In this document: in pieces, positions 9,323 to 18,211 of the stretch
How the letters are laid out: each line of letters starts with the position of its first letter
Position numbering within the stretch: the stretch's first letter is position 1
Assembly: GCA_902509905.1 (NCBI GenBank)
Contig: CABWZI010000003.1
Span: 1-64,000 of the forward strand
DNA from: an uncultured Gammaproteobacteria bacterium
Lineage (GTDB): Bacteria; Pseudomonadota; Gammaproteobacteria; PS1; Pseudothioglobaceae
Length of the DNA: 64,000 nucleotides
Direction of reading: 5' to 3'
Made by a program: the position numbers and the translations under genes
Notes under the pieces: model-generated
What the model was told of the DNA's origin: nothing
The model's input: only the letters and a program-made list of their open reading frames with translations
The model's database searches: none

Positions 9323-9917
9323 ATTTAGTGAGATTTTTAGTTAATTGTTTTTTAATTTTATCTAAATCAGGTTTATTATCCGTGAGATTAGACATTTGGG
9401 TTATCTTTAAATCCTTGTATCCACAGGGGTTAATAAGGCTATAGGGTGAAAGATTCATGTCGACATTTAGACTGAGGCCGTGATAGGTTTTGCCACGCTT
9501 GACTTTTAGCCCCAGTGCGGCAATTTTAGATCCATCCACATATACCCCTGGCGCGCCAGGAATCTTATGAGACGAGATTGAGTAATCGCTCAATAGATCT
9601 ATAATGGACTTTTCAATAATGCTCACCATTTGTTTGACTCCGATACCGAGTCTTTTAATATCAATCAAGCAATAAACTATCAATTGACCAGGGCCATGAT
9701 AGGTAATTTGACCACCTCTGTCGGACTTAATGACCTCTATCTCAGTATCTTTGAGTAGGTGCTCTGGCTTTCCACTGAGCCCCTGAGTGAAAACACTCCT
9801 ATGCTCTAGAGTCCATAACTCATCTTCAGTATGATTGTTTCTTTTCTCAGTGAAAGAGACCATCTCCTGCCAAGTTGAGTTGTAATCTTGAAGACCCTTT
9901 TCTTTTATTTTCATCAT
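9306..9917 (-). CDS. lipB: Octanoyltransferase LipB
   Basis: LipB transfers octanoate from acyl carrier protein to lipoyl domains of 2-oxoacid dehydrogenases and the glycine cleavage H protein. The 203-residue protein has the motifs [12 protein letters not shown], the catalytic lysine in ALGLKVKRG and the catalytic cysteine in INPCGY. It lies 6 bp downstream of the DUF493 gene and overlaps lipA, reproducing the ybeD-lipB-lipA order of Escherichia coli. Confidence 0.96.
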   Translation of the reverse strand: MMKIKEKGLQDYNSTWQEMVSFTEKRNNHTEDELWTLEHRSVFTQGLSGKPEHLLKDTEIEVIKSDRGGQITYHGPGQLIVYCLIDIKRLGIGVKQMVSIIEKSIIDLLSDYSISSHKIPGAPGVYVDGSKIAALGLKVKRGKTYHGLSLNVDMNLSPYSLINPCGYKDLKITQMSNLTDNKPDLDKIKKQLTKNLTKYVSRS

Positions 9918-9923
9918 CAGGAT

Positions 9924-10193
9924 TTATAAAAGGTAAGACACTAGAGGGGATTTTTGAAGATCGGCGTTTATTGAGTCTAATTGTTGGCGACTAGTCGCAA
10001 TAATTCTAATGGTGATCGAAATATATTTTCCTTTAGAGCTATTCTTGATTGAAACTTGATTTTTGTGAAGTTTCCCCACATAGTTTTCTATAATTGAGCA
10101 GACTGATTCTTCGATTTTGGGTTGATTTAAACCGAAAACTTTTATTGGGTATTCGCAGGGGAATTTGAAGATGTCGTCATTACTTTCACTCAC
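9924..10193 (-). CDS. DUF493 (YbeD-like) protein
   Basis: This 89-residue protein belongs to the DUF493/YbeD family, recognised from the FPCEYPIKVFG start and the SI.IRI.A.S..QLD.I...L...P.V...L ending. The fold of the family resembles the ACT-like regulatory domain of amino-acid enzymes. In E. coli ybeD lies next to lipB, and the same arrangement is seen here, so a link with lipoate attachment is plausible but unproven. It is the first gene of the lip block. Confidence 0.9.
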   Translation of the reverse strand: MSESNDDIFKFPCEYPIKVFGLNQPKIEESVCSIIENYVGKLHKNQVSIKNSSKGKYISITIRIIATSRQQLDSINADLQKSPLVSYLL

Positions 10194-10272
10194 AAACTAA
10201 ATTTTACCCATTAAACTTACTCATTAGCAATTGTTAATAATAAAATACAGTTTTTAATAATGAATTTAGAAG

Positions 10273-10590
10273 ATGTTAGAAGACCTTAATCCTCAAGAAT
10301 TTCAAGATAATTTAACCAAAGATGGCAACACACTGATTGATGTCAGAGAAAAATGGGAGCTCGATATCTGCAAAATTGAGGGTGCGGTCAATATGCCTAT
10401 GAGCTCGATTATGGAAACATTTTCTGAACTAGATCCAGAATCAAGCTATTCTATCTATTGCCATCATGGAATGCGCTCGATGCAGGTGGCAAACTTCCTG
10501 TTATCTAATGGCTTTCAATCTCTTTTTAACCTGCGAGGTGGAATAGATGCCTGGTCCAGAGAGATAGATGACTTAGTTGAAAGGTATTAA
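10273..10590 (+). CDS. Single-domain rhodanese (sulfurtransferase-like)
   Basis: This 105-residue protein is one rhodanese domain. It has the N-terminal LIDVREKWE motif and an active-site loop with Cys63 in YCHHGMRS, so it is probably catalytically competent for persulfide transfer. It is not fused to anything. It lies rightward ahead of the dUTPase and selD-mnmH; the mnmH product has its own rhodanese domain, so this one could hand sulfur or selenium to another partner, but that is only a neighbourhood guess. Confidence 0.9.
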   Translation: MLEDLNPQEFQDNLTKDGNTLIDVREKWELDICKIEGAVNMPMSSIMETFSELDPESSYSIYCHHGMRSMQVANFLLSNGFQSLFNLRGGIDAWSREIDDLVERY

Positions 10591-10651
10591 GTTCTATTTC
10601 TAGTTTTTACATTATCTCTACAATTTTGAATTTTTCTAAAAAAATAATCAA

Positions 10652-11305
10652 ATGAATCAAATTGAACAAATGTTTGCCCTCCAAAAGCAGTTAAATGACC
10701 AGACCAATGGGGAAATTTGGATAACAGGAGTCACAAAAGAGAATAGAAAAATTTCTTGGTATAGAGGAATATATATGGAGGTTGCTGAGGCCATTGACTC
10801 CTTTAATTGGAAACATTGGAAAAATATTAATGATCAGTCAGATTGGGATAACATCAAAGTTGAATTGGTTGATATTTGGCACTTTATTATGTCTGAGTCC
10901 ATTCGAATTGATGACCAGGCCTATGCAAATAAGCATCTTGAGATAACTGCAAAGGGAGGCTTTGATAGTAATATATTGGTTTCATTGCTCGAAAACATGC
11001 TCCAATTAGCAGTCACCTCAAACATTAATCCAGAGATCAGTAATATTAGGCAAATTACAGATCTCTTTTTTGAAATTATTTCTCATTTGGGTATTGATGT
11101 TGAAGATTTATATAAGCGATATGTTGTCAAGAATCAATTAAATACTTTCAGACAAAAAAATGGTTATAAAGATGGAACTTATAGAAAGAATTGGGGCGGC
11201 GTTGAAGATAATGTAGTTGCTTTTAAAATTATGGATAACAACCCTAGAATCTCTCCTGATGACTTATACAGAGAACTTAGCTCTGAGTACTCTAATTTTA
11301 AATAA
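10652..11305 (+). CDS. Dimeric all-alpha dUTP diphosphatase (dUTPase_2/MazG-like)
   Basis: The enzyme would hydrolyse dUTP (and often dUDP) to dUMP, keeping uracil out of DNA and feeding ThyA (38100). The 217-residue protein matches the dimeric, all-alpha dUTPase family rather than the trimeric Dut family. It shows the WYRGIYMEVAEAIDSFNWKHWK segment, and acidic metal ligands E43, E46, E71 and D74 in the E-x2-E...E-x2-D arrangement; K and W residues after the first motif are typical of this group. No trimeric dut is seen in the window. It lies 5 bp before selD. Confidence 0.88.
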   Translation: MNQIEQMFALQKQLNDQTNGEIWITGVTKENRKISWYRGIYMEVAEAIDSFNWKHWKNINDQSDWDNIKVELVDIWHFIMSESIRIDDQAYANKHLEITAKGGFDSNILVSLLENMLQLAVTSNINPEISNIRQITDLFFEIISHLGIDVEDLYKRYVVKNQLNTFRQKNGYKDGTYRKNWGGVEDNVVAFKIMDNNPRISPDDLYRELSSEYSNFK

Positions 11306-11310
11306 ACCTG

Positions 11311-12351
11311 ATGAGTATTAATGATATTAAATTAACTGAATTTAGCCATGGTGCTGGCTGTGGATGCAAAATATCTCCTAAAGTTTTAAAAGAAATTCTA
11401 GGAAGTAGTTACGAAAATTTAGATTCAAAACTGCTGGTGGGGCATGAGTCTAGTGATGACGCTGCTGTCTATGACCTTGGAGATGGAAGGGCTCTGATCA
11501 GCACTACAGATTTCTTTATGCCAATCGTTGATGACCCGTTTCACTTTGGAATGATAGCTGGCAGTAATGCGCTAAGTGATGTATATGCAATGGGCGGAAA
11601 GCCACTCATGGCGATCTCAATATTTGGATGGCCTATAAATATGCTTTCGGCTGAAATTGGAGCTAAAGTAATCAATGGAGGCCGTGAAATCTGCTCTCGT
11701 GCAGGCATTACACTTGCCGGAGGGCATAGCATTGATTCTCCAGAGCCAATTTTTGGTCTTTCGGTTTCTGGCATAGTTGAAATAAAAAATCTTAAAAAAA
11801 ATATTGGTGCCCAGCCTGGTGACACTTTATTCCTGACTAAACCCCTAGGAATAGGGGTTCTATCCACCGCACAAAAAAAGAAAGTTGTCACTGAAAGTGA
11901 CCATAATCGTGCAGTAAATCAAATGTGTGCACTAAATGATATTGGCTCCAAGCTTTCCACTATTAGTTCCGTAAATGCGGTCACTGACGTTACAGGTTTT
12001 GGCTTAGCGGGGCATCTCTTGGAGGTTTGCAAGGGGAGTGAAGTGTCTGCTGAGATTTATTTTGAAAGTTTACCTTTATTACCTAACATCCTTAAATATA
12101 TTGAAAATGACTGTGTTCCAGGGGGTACTGATAGAAACTTTGAGAGTTATGGTAGTCATCTAAACGATTTATCAGAAATTGAAAAATCTATTGTTTGTGA
12201 TCCTCAGACCAGTGGTGGGCTTCTTGTTTCAGTTTCTGGCGAAGGCTTGAAAGACTTTTATGAACTTATGAGATCTAATTCTTTTGATCTCAAACCTATT
12301 GGAAAAATTTTAGATCGTTCAAATGAAAGTAAAACTATTGTCATTAAATGA
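11311..12351 (+). CDS. selD: Selenide, water dikinase (selenophosphate synthase)
   Basis: SelD makes selenophosphate from selenide and ATP. The 346-residue protein has the catalytic Cys17 and Lys20 in GAGCGCK; the position often occupied by selenocysteine is a normal Cys codon here. The glycine-rich AIR-synthase-like motifs and the DVTGFGLAGH and CDPQTSGGLL segments are intact. Its stop overlaps the start of mnmH (ATGA), so the selenium is most probably destined for tRNA selenouridine. No selA, selB or selC is present in this window. Confidence 0.96.
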   Translation: MSINDIKLTEFSHGAGCGCKISPKVLKEILGSSYENLDSKLLVGHESSDDAAVYDLGDGRALISTTDFFMPIVDDPFHFGMIAGSNALSDVYAMGGKPLMAISIFGWPINMLSAEIGAKVINGGREICSRAGITLAGGHSIDSPEPIFGLSVSGIVEIKNLKKNIGAQPGDTLFLTKPLGIGVLSTAQKKKVVTESDHNRAVNQMCALNDIGSKLSTISSVNAVTDVTGFGLAGHLLEVCKGSEVSAEIYFESLPLLPNILKYIENDCVPGGTDRNFESYGSHLNDLSEIEKSIVCDPQTSGGLLVSVSGEGLKDFYELMRSNSFDLKPIGKILDRSNESKTIVIK

Positions 12352-13442
12352 ATCGTTTAAAAGAAATCGATAATTTTTCAGAAATCTTTAAATCAAATAT
12401 TCCATTACTTGATTTAAGGGCACCAATAGAGTTCAAAGAAGGCTCCTTTCCTCATGCTTATAACTATCCAATAATGAGTGATAGTGAAAGGCATCAAATT
12501 GGTATCTGCTACAAAGAGCATGGTCAAAACTCTGCAATTAGCCTTGGTCATGAGCTGGTCAGTGGAAAAACTAAAGCAAAAAGGATTGATCAGTGGTCTA
12601 AGTTCGTTAAAAAATACCCAAATGGAGCGCTTTTTTGTTTTAGAGGGGGTCTACGTTCAAAGATATCTCAAGAGTGGATTTATGAGCATTCTGGTGTTTC
12701 CTACCCAAGAATTAAAGGAGGATACAAAGCGCTTAGAAGTTTTCTTCTGAGCGAAATCGAACGTATTTCTTCCAAAATGAATTTCTTAGTTATTGGAGGT
12801 CAAACAGGTTGCGGAAAAACCATTTTGTTAAATAAGTTTGACAACAGTTTGGACCTTGAGAGTTATGCGAATCACAGAGGTTCCGCCTTTGGAAATAATG
12901 TCACACCGCAGCCAAAGCAAATTGATTTTGAGAACCATCTGATTGTAGACTTGATAAAAAAAGAACACAACGAAAATCTATTGATTGAAGATGAGGGTAA
13001 CAATATAGGAACAATCTATATTCCTGAAGTGATTAAAGCTAAAGCCAAGGAATCAAAAATTATTATTCTAAGAGCCTCAATTGAAGAGAGAGTTCAAATT
13101 AGTCTGAAGGCTTATGTCATTGATATGATTAAAAGATTTACCGATCAAGACCCAATAAATGGTGCTGATAATTTTTCAAACTACTGGCTTGGCAGTCTTT
13201 TCAAAATCAAGAAAAGACTTGGCGGGGTGCGCTACGATTTGCTGTTAGATCAGTTAAATATTGCGCTTAAAAATCATAAAGAAAACAATGAGTTAAGTGA
13301 CTTTTTTCCACTGATTGAGTCTCTCCTTGTTGATTACTACGATCCTATGTATGACTTTCAAATTAGTAATAAAAAACATAGAGTTATATATGAAGGTAAC
13401 TTCCATGAGGTTACGAATTTTTTGCAGGAATTTAAATCTTAG
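12348..13442 (+). CDS. mnmH: tRNA 2-selenouridine synthase MnmH/SelU
   Basis: MnmH replaces the sulfur of 2-thiouridine at the tRNA wobble position with selenium from selenophosphate, through a geranylated intermediate. The 364-residue protein has an N-terminal rhodanese domain with active-site Cys97 in FCFRGGLRS. A P-loop domain follows, with Walker A GGQTGCGKT at residues 150-158. The ATG overlaps the selD stop. Its last 11 bp overlap the end of the convergent ferredoxin gene. Confidence 0.95.
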   Translation: MNRLKEIDNFSEIFKSNIPLLDLRAPIEFKEGSFPHAYNYPIMSDSERHQIGICYKEHGQNSAISLGHELVSGKTKAKRIDQWSKFVKKYPNGALFCFRGGLRSKISQEWIYEHSGVSYPRIKGGYKALRSFLLSEIERISSKMNFLVIGGQTGCGKTILLNKFDNSLDLESYANHRGSAFGNNVTPQPKQIDFENHLIVDLIKKEHNENLLIEDEGNNIGTIYIPEVIKAKAKESKIIILRASIEERVQISLKAYVIDMIKRFTDQDPINGADNFSNYWLGSLFKIKKRLGGVRYDLLLDQLNIALKNHKENNELSDFFPLIESLLVDYYDPMYDFQISNKKHRVIYEGNFHEVTNFLQEFKS

Positions 13443-13695
13443 TTGTTATCTCAATGTCTGAGACTGGTCTCGATTGACATGCCAGGATTTCCCCTTGAGA
13501 TAAGGGCACTAGACACTCCTGATGAATCACATCTCCCTTGACGAGTTTTAAAATGCAACTACCGCAATGCCCCTGTCTACAGCTATGATTGACCAGTACA
13601 TTGTTGGCCTCAAGTTCGCTCAGTATAGAGGCTTCACCATAAACATAGAGTGACTCTGTTTTACCGTTAATATTATCAACATCAATCTTGAACAT
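13432..13695 (-). CDS. yfaE: 2Fe-2S ferredoxin, YfaE-like, ribonucleotide reductase maintenance
   Basis: This 87-residue plant-type ferredoxin has cysteine ligands at 39, 44, 47 and 73 (C-x4-C-x2-C...C) in NHSCRQGHCGSC and LACQSRP. It lies 14 bp after nrdB on the same strand. In E. coli the equivalent protein YfaE reduces the diferric centre of NrdB during cofactor assembly and repair, and the same role is likely here. A fifth Cys (61) is not a normal ligand. The 3' end overlaps mnmH. Confidence 0.9.
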   Translation of the reverse strand: MFKIDVDNINGKTESLYVYGEASILSELEANNVLVNHSCRQGHCGSCILKLVKGDVIHQECLVPLSQGEILACQSRPVSDIEITTKI

Positions 13696-13709
13696 TTGAC
13701 GCTAAGCAA

Positions 13710-14846
13710 CTAGAGCTTAAAATCACTAAAATCTTCGTCTTCAGAGTCAATTGTATTGTCGATAGCGCTCACTAGATAAGAAGTAATTTCAGTTTCTTGT
13801 GGAGCAACTTGAACGTTATCTGAATCAAGCCAATGATTCAACCATGGCAGCGGGTTAGTAGTCTGTTCAAATATTGGCTGCATATTTAATGCGGACATAC
13901 GAATATTTGTAATGTATTCAAGATATTGCTTTAAGATTTGAGCATTTAAACCAATCATTGATCCATCTTTAAACAGGTATTCAGCCCATTCCTTCTCTTG
14001 CTCTGCTGCATCTTTGAACATCTGAATAACTTCTGCTTCACACTCAATAGCAATTGCTTGCATATCAGGATCATCCTTACCATCACGCATCAAATTGAGC
14101 ATATGCTGAGTACCAGTCAGGTGAAGTGCTTCATCTCTAGCAATTAGCTTAATAATCTTAGCATTACCCTCCATCACTTTTCTTTCTGCAAATGCAAACG
14201 AACAGGCAAAGCTGACATAGAACCGGATTGCTTCTAGTATATTGACAGACATTAAAGTTAAATAAAGCAATCTCTTGAGAGAGTACATATTGATGATGAG
14301 AATTTTTCCATCGATTTTGTGCTCACCCTCGCCATTTAAGAGGTATGCTTGAGTATGCTTAATTAACTTGTCATAGTGCTTTGAAACGCTAGTAGCTCTC
14401 TGAATAATTTCTTCAGTTTTCATAATTTCATCAAAAACAACACCAGGCTCATTAACAATAGCCCTAATAATATGGGTGTATGAGCGAGAATGAATTGTTT
14501 CTGAGAAAGCCCAAGTTTCAACCCAATTTTCTAGCTCAGGTAGAGATACAATCGGGAGAAAAGCAATGTTAGGCGAGCGGCCTTGTACAGAATCTAATAA
14601 AATTTGATATTGCAAGTTGGAAACAAAGATATGTTTTTCATTTGGCAGTAGTTTTCCAAAATCAATCTTATCTTTTGATACATCAATTTCTTCTGGTCTC
14701 CAAAAAAATGAAAGCTGTTTTTCAGTAAGCTTTTCAAACATTTCAAATTTCTGTTGATCAAAGCGAGCAACATTCACTGAGTCACCAAAGAACATAGGCT
14801 CTTTGAGAGTGTCATTTATTTCTTGATTAAATATACTATAGGCCAT
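13710..14846 (-). CDS. nrdB: Class Ia ribonucleoside-diphosphate reductase beta subunit
   Basis: NrdB houses the diiron-tyrosyl radical cofactor that starts ribonucleotide reduction in NrdA. The 378-residue protein shows the radical-bearing and iron-ligand segments of class I beta subunits: the [12 protein letters not shown] motif with E and H ligands, and the [12 protein letters not shown] motif with E and H ligands. The acidic, Phe-containing C-terminal tail is the part that docks to NrdA. It sits 13 bp downstream of nrdA and upstream of the dedicated ferredoxin, which supports a class Ia assignment. Confidence 0.97.
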   Translation of the reverse strand: MAYSIFNQEINDTLKEPMFFGDSVNVARFDQQKFEMFEKLTEKQLSFFWRPEEIDVSKDKIDFGKLLPNEKHIFVSNLQYQILLDSVQGRSPNIAFLPIVSLPELENWVETWAFSETIHSRSYTHIIRAIVNEPGVVFDEIMKTEEIIQRATSVSKHYDKLIKHTQAYLLNGEGEHKIDGKILIINMYSLKRLLYLTLMSVNILEAIRFYVSFACSFAFAERKVMEGNAKIIKLIARDEALHLTGTQHMLNLMRDGKDDPDMQAIAIECEAEVIQMFKDAAEQEKEWAEYLFKDGSMIGLNAQILKQYLEYITNIRMSALNMQPIFEQTTNPLPWLNHWLDSDNVQVAPQETEITSYLVSAIDNTIDSEDEDFSDFKL

Positions 14847-14859
14847 AATTAGTTACAAA

Positions 14860-17175
14860 TTAAAGTTTACAAACTCCATCTTCACAATCATCATCCCCTT
14901 TCTTTTCAACGCTCTGATCATCGCTAGCTCCATCTCTAGTTGTATGGTAATAAAGTGTTTTGATGCCATACTTATAAGCCTTTAGAAGGTCCATAAGGAA
15001 GAGCTTCATTGGAACTCTATTTCCATCGTATTGAGAAGGGTCATAGTGAGTATTAGTCGAAATAGACTGATCAACAAATTTTTGCATAATCGCACACAAT
15101 TGCAGATAGCCTTCGTTGTCCTTTATATCCCAAAGAAGCTCATATTTTTTATGTAGCTTTTCGTACTCTGGGACTACTTGTTTAAGTATGCCATCTTTGG
15201 ATTGTTTAACAGATATAAAGCCTCTTGGCGGCTCAATACCGTTAGTAGAATTAGAGATTTGAGACGAGCTTTCGCAAGGCATAAGTGCTGTTAAAGTAGA
15301 GTTTCTAAGTCCCTTCTCTTGAATATTTTTTCTCAAAGTATCCCAGTCAAGTTCAAGCTTTGTATCACAAAAATCATCAATATCTTTTTTGTAGCTATCA
15401 ATTGGCATTATTCCTTTTGCATACTGTGTTTCTGAGAAAAGAGGGCAGGGGCCAAACTCTTGAGCAATCTCATTGGAAGCCTTTAATGAATAGTATTGAA
15501 GTGCTTCAAAAGTTTTATGAATCAAATCATTTCCTGAGCTATCTGAATATTTGACATCATTCTTAGCCAAGTAATAAGCTAAGTTAGTTATACCGATGCC
15601 CAATGTTCTTCTGTTATTACTTGTAATTTCAGCAGATTTCAAAGGGTAGTCCTGATAATCTAACAATGAATCTAGCGATCGAACAATAATATCTGTAATA
15701 TCCTCTAACTCATCGAGACTATCTAGAGCGCCTAAGTTTACCGCTGAAAGGGTGCATAAAGCAACCTCGCCAGCATCATCTTGCACGGAATAAAGCGGCT
15801 TTGTTGGAAGCGTAATTTCCATACATAAATTGGACTGTTTGATTGGAGCTTGTTCAGGGTCAAAAGCACCATGTGTATTGCAATGGTCAACATTTTGAAG
15901 ATAAATACGGCCTGTATTAGCCCTTTCTTTCATAAATAATGCGAATAGTTCACGCGCATTGATGCGTTGCTTTCGAATAGAGTCATCTTTCTCATATTTT
16001 TCGTAAAGCTTCTTAAATTTAGGCTGGTCTGCGAAAAAAGCATCATAAAGTCCAGGGGCATCATTTGGAGAGAACAGAGTAATATATTCATCTTTTAAAA
16101 AACGTTCATACATTAGACCATTGAACTGAACACCATAATCTAAATGCCTGATTCTATTTTCGTCAGTACCTGTGTTGTTCTTTAAGACTAATAAGCTTTC
16201 TACCTCTAGATGCCACAGAGGATAGAATAGGGTAGCAGCTCCCCCACGAACACCTCCCTGGGAGCACGATTTAACAGCTGTATGGAAGTGTTTAAAGAAT
16301 GGAATACATCCAGTATGTGTTGCCTCACCACCCCTAATTGGGCTTCCTAAAGCGCGAATCTTTCCAGCATTGATTCCAATTCCAGCACGTTGTGAAACGT
16401 ATTTGACAATAGCACCTGATGCTGCACTAATAGAGTCTAAATCATCATCAGTTTCAATTAATACACAAGACGAGAATTGTCGAGTAGGGGTTCTAACACC
16501 AGCCATAATTGGTGTAGGCAAAGAAATTTTAAAGTTTGATGCTGCGTCATAGAAACGCTTAACAATATTTAATCTAGACTTACCCTTGTACTCTTGAAAT
16601 AAGCACATACCAACGAGCATATAGAGCATTTGAGGTGATTCATGAATTTCACCAGTAACCCGGTTTTGAACCAAATACTTGCCTTCAAGTTGTTTAACCG
16701 CTGCGTAAGAGAAGTTCATATCACGCCAGTGATCAATATAATTATCTAGCTCTATAAATTCAGATTCTTTGTATTTCTTGAGAATGTCTTTATCATAAAT
16801 GCCTAAATCGGTTAGTTTTTTAACATGATCAATTAGTGGAGGCGGTGTAAAAGATTTAAACGCTTTCTTTCTTAAATGAAAAATCGCTAATCGAGCAGCT
16901 AAATATTGATAATCAGGCACATCAGTTGAAATCAAATCTGCAGCAGATTTAATGATGGTTTCATGAATATCTTCAGTCTTAATGCCATCAAAAAAAGCAA
17001 GTTGGGCATTAATCTCAACCTGAGATACGGAAATATTTTCGAGATCTTGAGAGGCCCAGTGGACAACACGGTGAATTTTTTCTAAGTCAATTGACTCTTT
17101 CGAACCATCTCTTTTGGTTACTAAAATTTCTTGATCGACAGCATTGTCTTTTACTGTCTGTATTTCCTGGTTCAA
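14860..17175 (-). CDS. nrdA: Class Ia ribonucleoside-diphosphate reductase alpha subunit (TTG start)
   Basis: NrdA reduces ribonucleoside diphosphates to deoxyribonucleotides in the cytoplasm. The 771-residue protein has an N-terminal ATP-cone (about residues 15-105) for dATP inhibition. The catalytic barrel has the NLCMEITLP and MPCESSSQISNSTNG segments, and a C-terminal C-x4-C pair (CEDGVC) shuttles electrons from thioredoxin or glutaredoxin. No ATG fits; translation most likely starts at a TTG (17173-17175), preceded by AGGAG six bases upstream. It heads nrdA-nrdB-ferredoxin under a promoter covered by two NrdR boxes. Confidence 0.97.
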   Translation of the reverse strand: MNQEIQTVKDNAVDQEILVTKRDGSKESIDLEKIHRVVHWASQDLENISVSQVEINAQLAFFDGIKTEDIHETIIKSAADLISTDVPDYQYLAARLAIFHLRKKAFKSFTPPPLIDHVKKLTDLGIYDKDILKKYKESEFIELDNYIDHWRDMNFSYAAVKQLEGKYLVQNRVTGEIHESPQMLYMLVGMCLFQEYKGKSRLNIVKRFYDAASNFKISLPTPIMAGVRTPTRQFSSCVLIETDDDLDSISAASGAIVKYVSQRAGIGINAGKIRALGSPIRGGEATHTGCIPFFKHFHTAVKSCSQGGVRGGAATLFYPLWHLEVESLLVLKNNTGTDENRIRHLDYGVQFNGLMYERFLKDEYITLFSPNDAPGLYDAFFADQPKFKKLYEKYEKDDSIRKQRINARELFALFMKERANTGRIYLQNVDHCNTHGAFDPEQAPIKQSNLCMEITLPTKPLYSVQDDAGEVALCTLSAVNLGALDSLDELEDITDIIVRSLDSLLDYQDYPLKSAEITSNNRRTLGIGITNLAYYLAKNDVKYSDSSGNDLIHKTFEALQYYSLKASNEIAQEFGPCPLFSETQYAKGIMPIDSYKKDIDDFCDTKLELDWDTLRKNIQEKGLRNSTLTALMPCESSSQISNSTNGIEPPRGFISVKQSKDGILKQVVPEYEKLHKKYELLWDIKDNEGYLQLCAIMQKFVDQSISTNTHYDPSQYDGNRVPMKLFLMDLLKAYKYGIKTLYYHTTRDGASDDQSVEKKGDDDCEDGVCKL

Positions 17176-17192
17176 ACCCGACTCCTAAAATT

Positions 17193-17208
17193 ACACTACA
17201 TTTAGTGC
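17193..17208 (-). promoter_or_regulatory. NrdR box 1 (proximal)
   Basis: The 16-bp ACACTACATTTAGTGC is a near-perfect dyad and a close match to the NrdR-box pattern (ACAC-A/T-rich-GTGT type). It lies between the -10 element and the nrdA start. Its first base is exactly 32 bp (three helical turns) from the first base of box 2, the spacing expected for cooperative NrdR binding. The repressor gene nrdR is in this window at 61243. Confidence 0.85.
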
Positions 17209-17224
17209 TTCCGTAGGTAAATAT

Positions 17225-17240
17225 ACACTAAATATAGAAT
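17225..17240 (-). promoter_or_regulatory. NrdR box 2 (over the -10)
   Basis: The 16-bp ACACTAAATATAGAAT has a conserved ACACTA half and a weaker second half. It covers the predicted -10 hexamer of nrdA, so NrdR binding would block RNA polymerase directly. The pairing and phasing with box 1 raise confidence over either box alone. Confidence 0.8.
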
Positions 17241-17259
17241 ATAATTAAATTAGATGCAA
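17231..17259 (-). promoter_or_regulatory. Predicted sigma-70 promoter of nrdA
   Basis: On the minus strand TTGCAT (17259-17254) is followed, after a 17-bp spacer, by TATATT (17236-17231). The -10 lies inside NrdR box 2. Transcription would start roughly 50 bp before the nrdA start codon. Confidence 0.65.
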
Positions 17260-17341
17260 TTGTAATTTTAAAACCTTATTGGAAATTGAGTCTAACCAAT
17301 TGAAAAAAAAGGAGAATTTAATTAAATTTTTTTTTAATTTT

Positions 17342-18211
17342 TTAGGAATTTTTACGCGAAATAAAAATTCCAGAAATGATAAAAATCAAAGCTATAATAT
17401 TTTGAATAAGTATCTCTTCTCCGAGCAATATTGCACCAAGAAAAAAAGCAACCACAGGAATTAAATAATTAATATTAGCTAAAAAAGTGGCACCAGCTGA
17501 ATTAATAATTATGAAATAAATAAAAGCCGCAATACCTGTTGGTAAAACTCCCAGCAAGATTATAGAAGATAAGCTAATTAGTGGGATATGATTAAAAGCT
17601 ATAGATAAAGATTCAGGCCAAATTAGAAAAGAAAATAAAGAAGCTAATATTAAGACACAAGTGCTTGATACAATAGGGTCATAAGAGGTTAATCGTGCAG
17701 CAACAATAGTATTTACAGAATAAGAACAAGCAGCAGCTAGAACAAGAAGAATACCAAAGGTAGAGTTAGAACCATTGTTAATAGAGGGGGCAAGTATAAA
17801 AAGAACTCCCGAGATACCGAGAATAAAACCAAGGATTTTGTAAACATTGAGCTTATCATTTGGTAGAAAGAAATGAGCTAAAAGTAAAGTAACTAAGGGC
17901 ATTACTGCCATTAGTAAGCCTGCCATACCAGAAGTAATCGACATTTGACCAGTGGATATAAGCAGGTAGGGCAAGATGTTGCCAATGACAGCATAAAAGC
18001 TAAAATGAAACCAGGGACGAATAGAAACAAATAATCGTTTACGATAAATTAAAGAAATAAGCAGCATCGATAAAGCACCTATGGTTAATCTATAAGTAAC
18101 AACTTGTTCTGGTGAGAAAAATAGTAAAGAACGATCAGTGAGAACAAATGAAGACCCCCAGATCATAATTAAAGAAGCAAGCAGCAGGTAATTTCTTTTG
18201 ATATCGGTCAT
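17342..18211 (-). CDS. EamA/DMT-family transporter
   Basis: The 289-residue protein has about ten transmembrane helices in two repeated EamA halves, with the typical start MIWGSSFVL. The second half has the YSVNTIVA...D....T segment and ends ILGEEI..QN..ALIFIISGI. Members export amino acids, metabolites or drugs; the substrate cannot be read from sequence. It is monocistronic, downstream of nrdA in opposite expression context but on the same strand, with a dyad-symmetric leader just before its start codon (18218-18249). Confidence 0.9.
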   Translation of the reverse strand: MTDIKRNYLLLASLIMIWGSSFVLTDRSLLFFSPEQVVTYRLTIGALSMLLISLIYRKRLFVSIRPWFHFSFYAVIGNILPYLLISTGQMSITSGMAGLLMAVMPLVTLLLAHFFLPNDKLNVYKILGFILGISGVLFILAPSINNGSNSTFGILLVLAAACSYSVNTIVAARLTSYDPIVSSTCVLILASLFSFLIWPESLSIAFNHIPLISLSSIILLGVLPTGIAAFIYFIIINSAGATFLANINYLIPVVAFFLGAILLGEEILIQNIIALIFIISGIFISRKNS

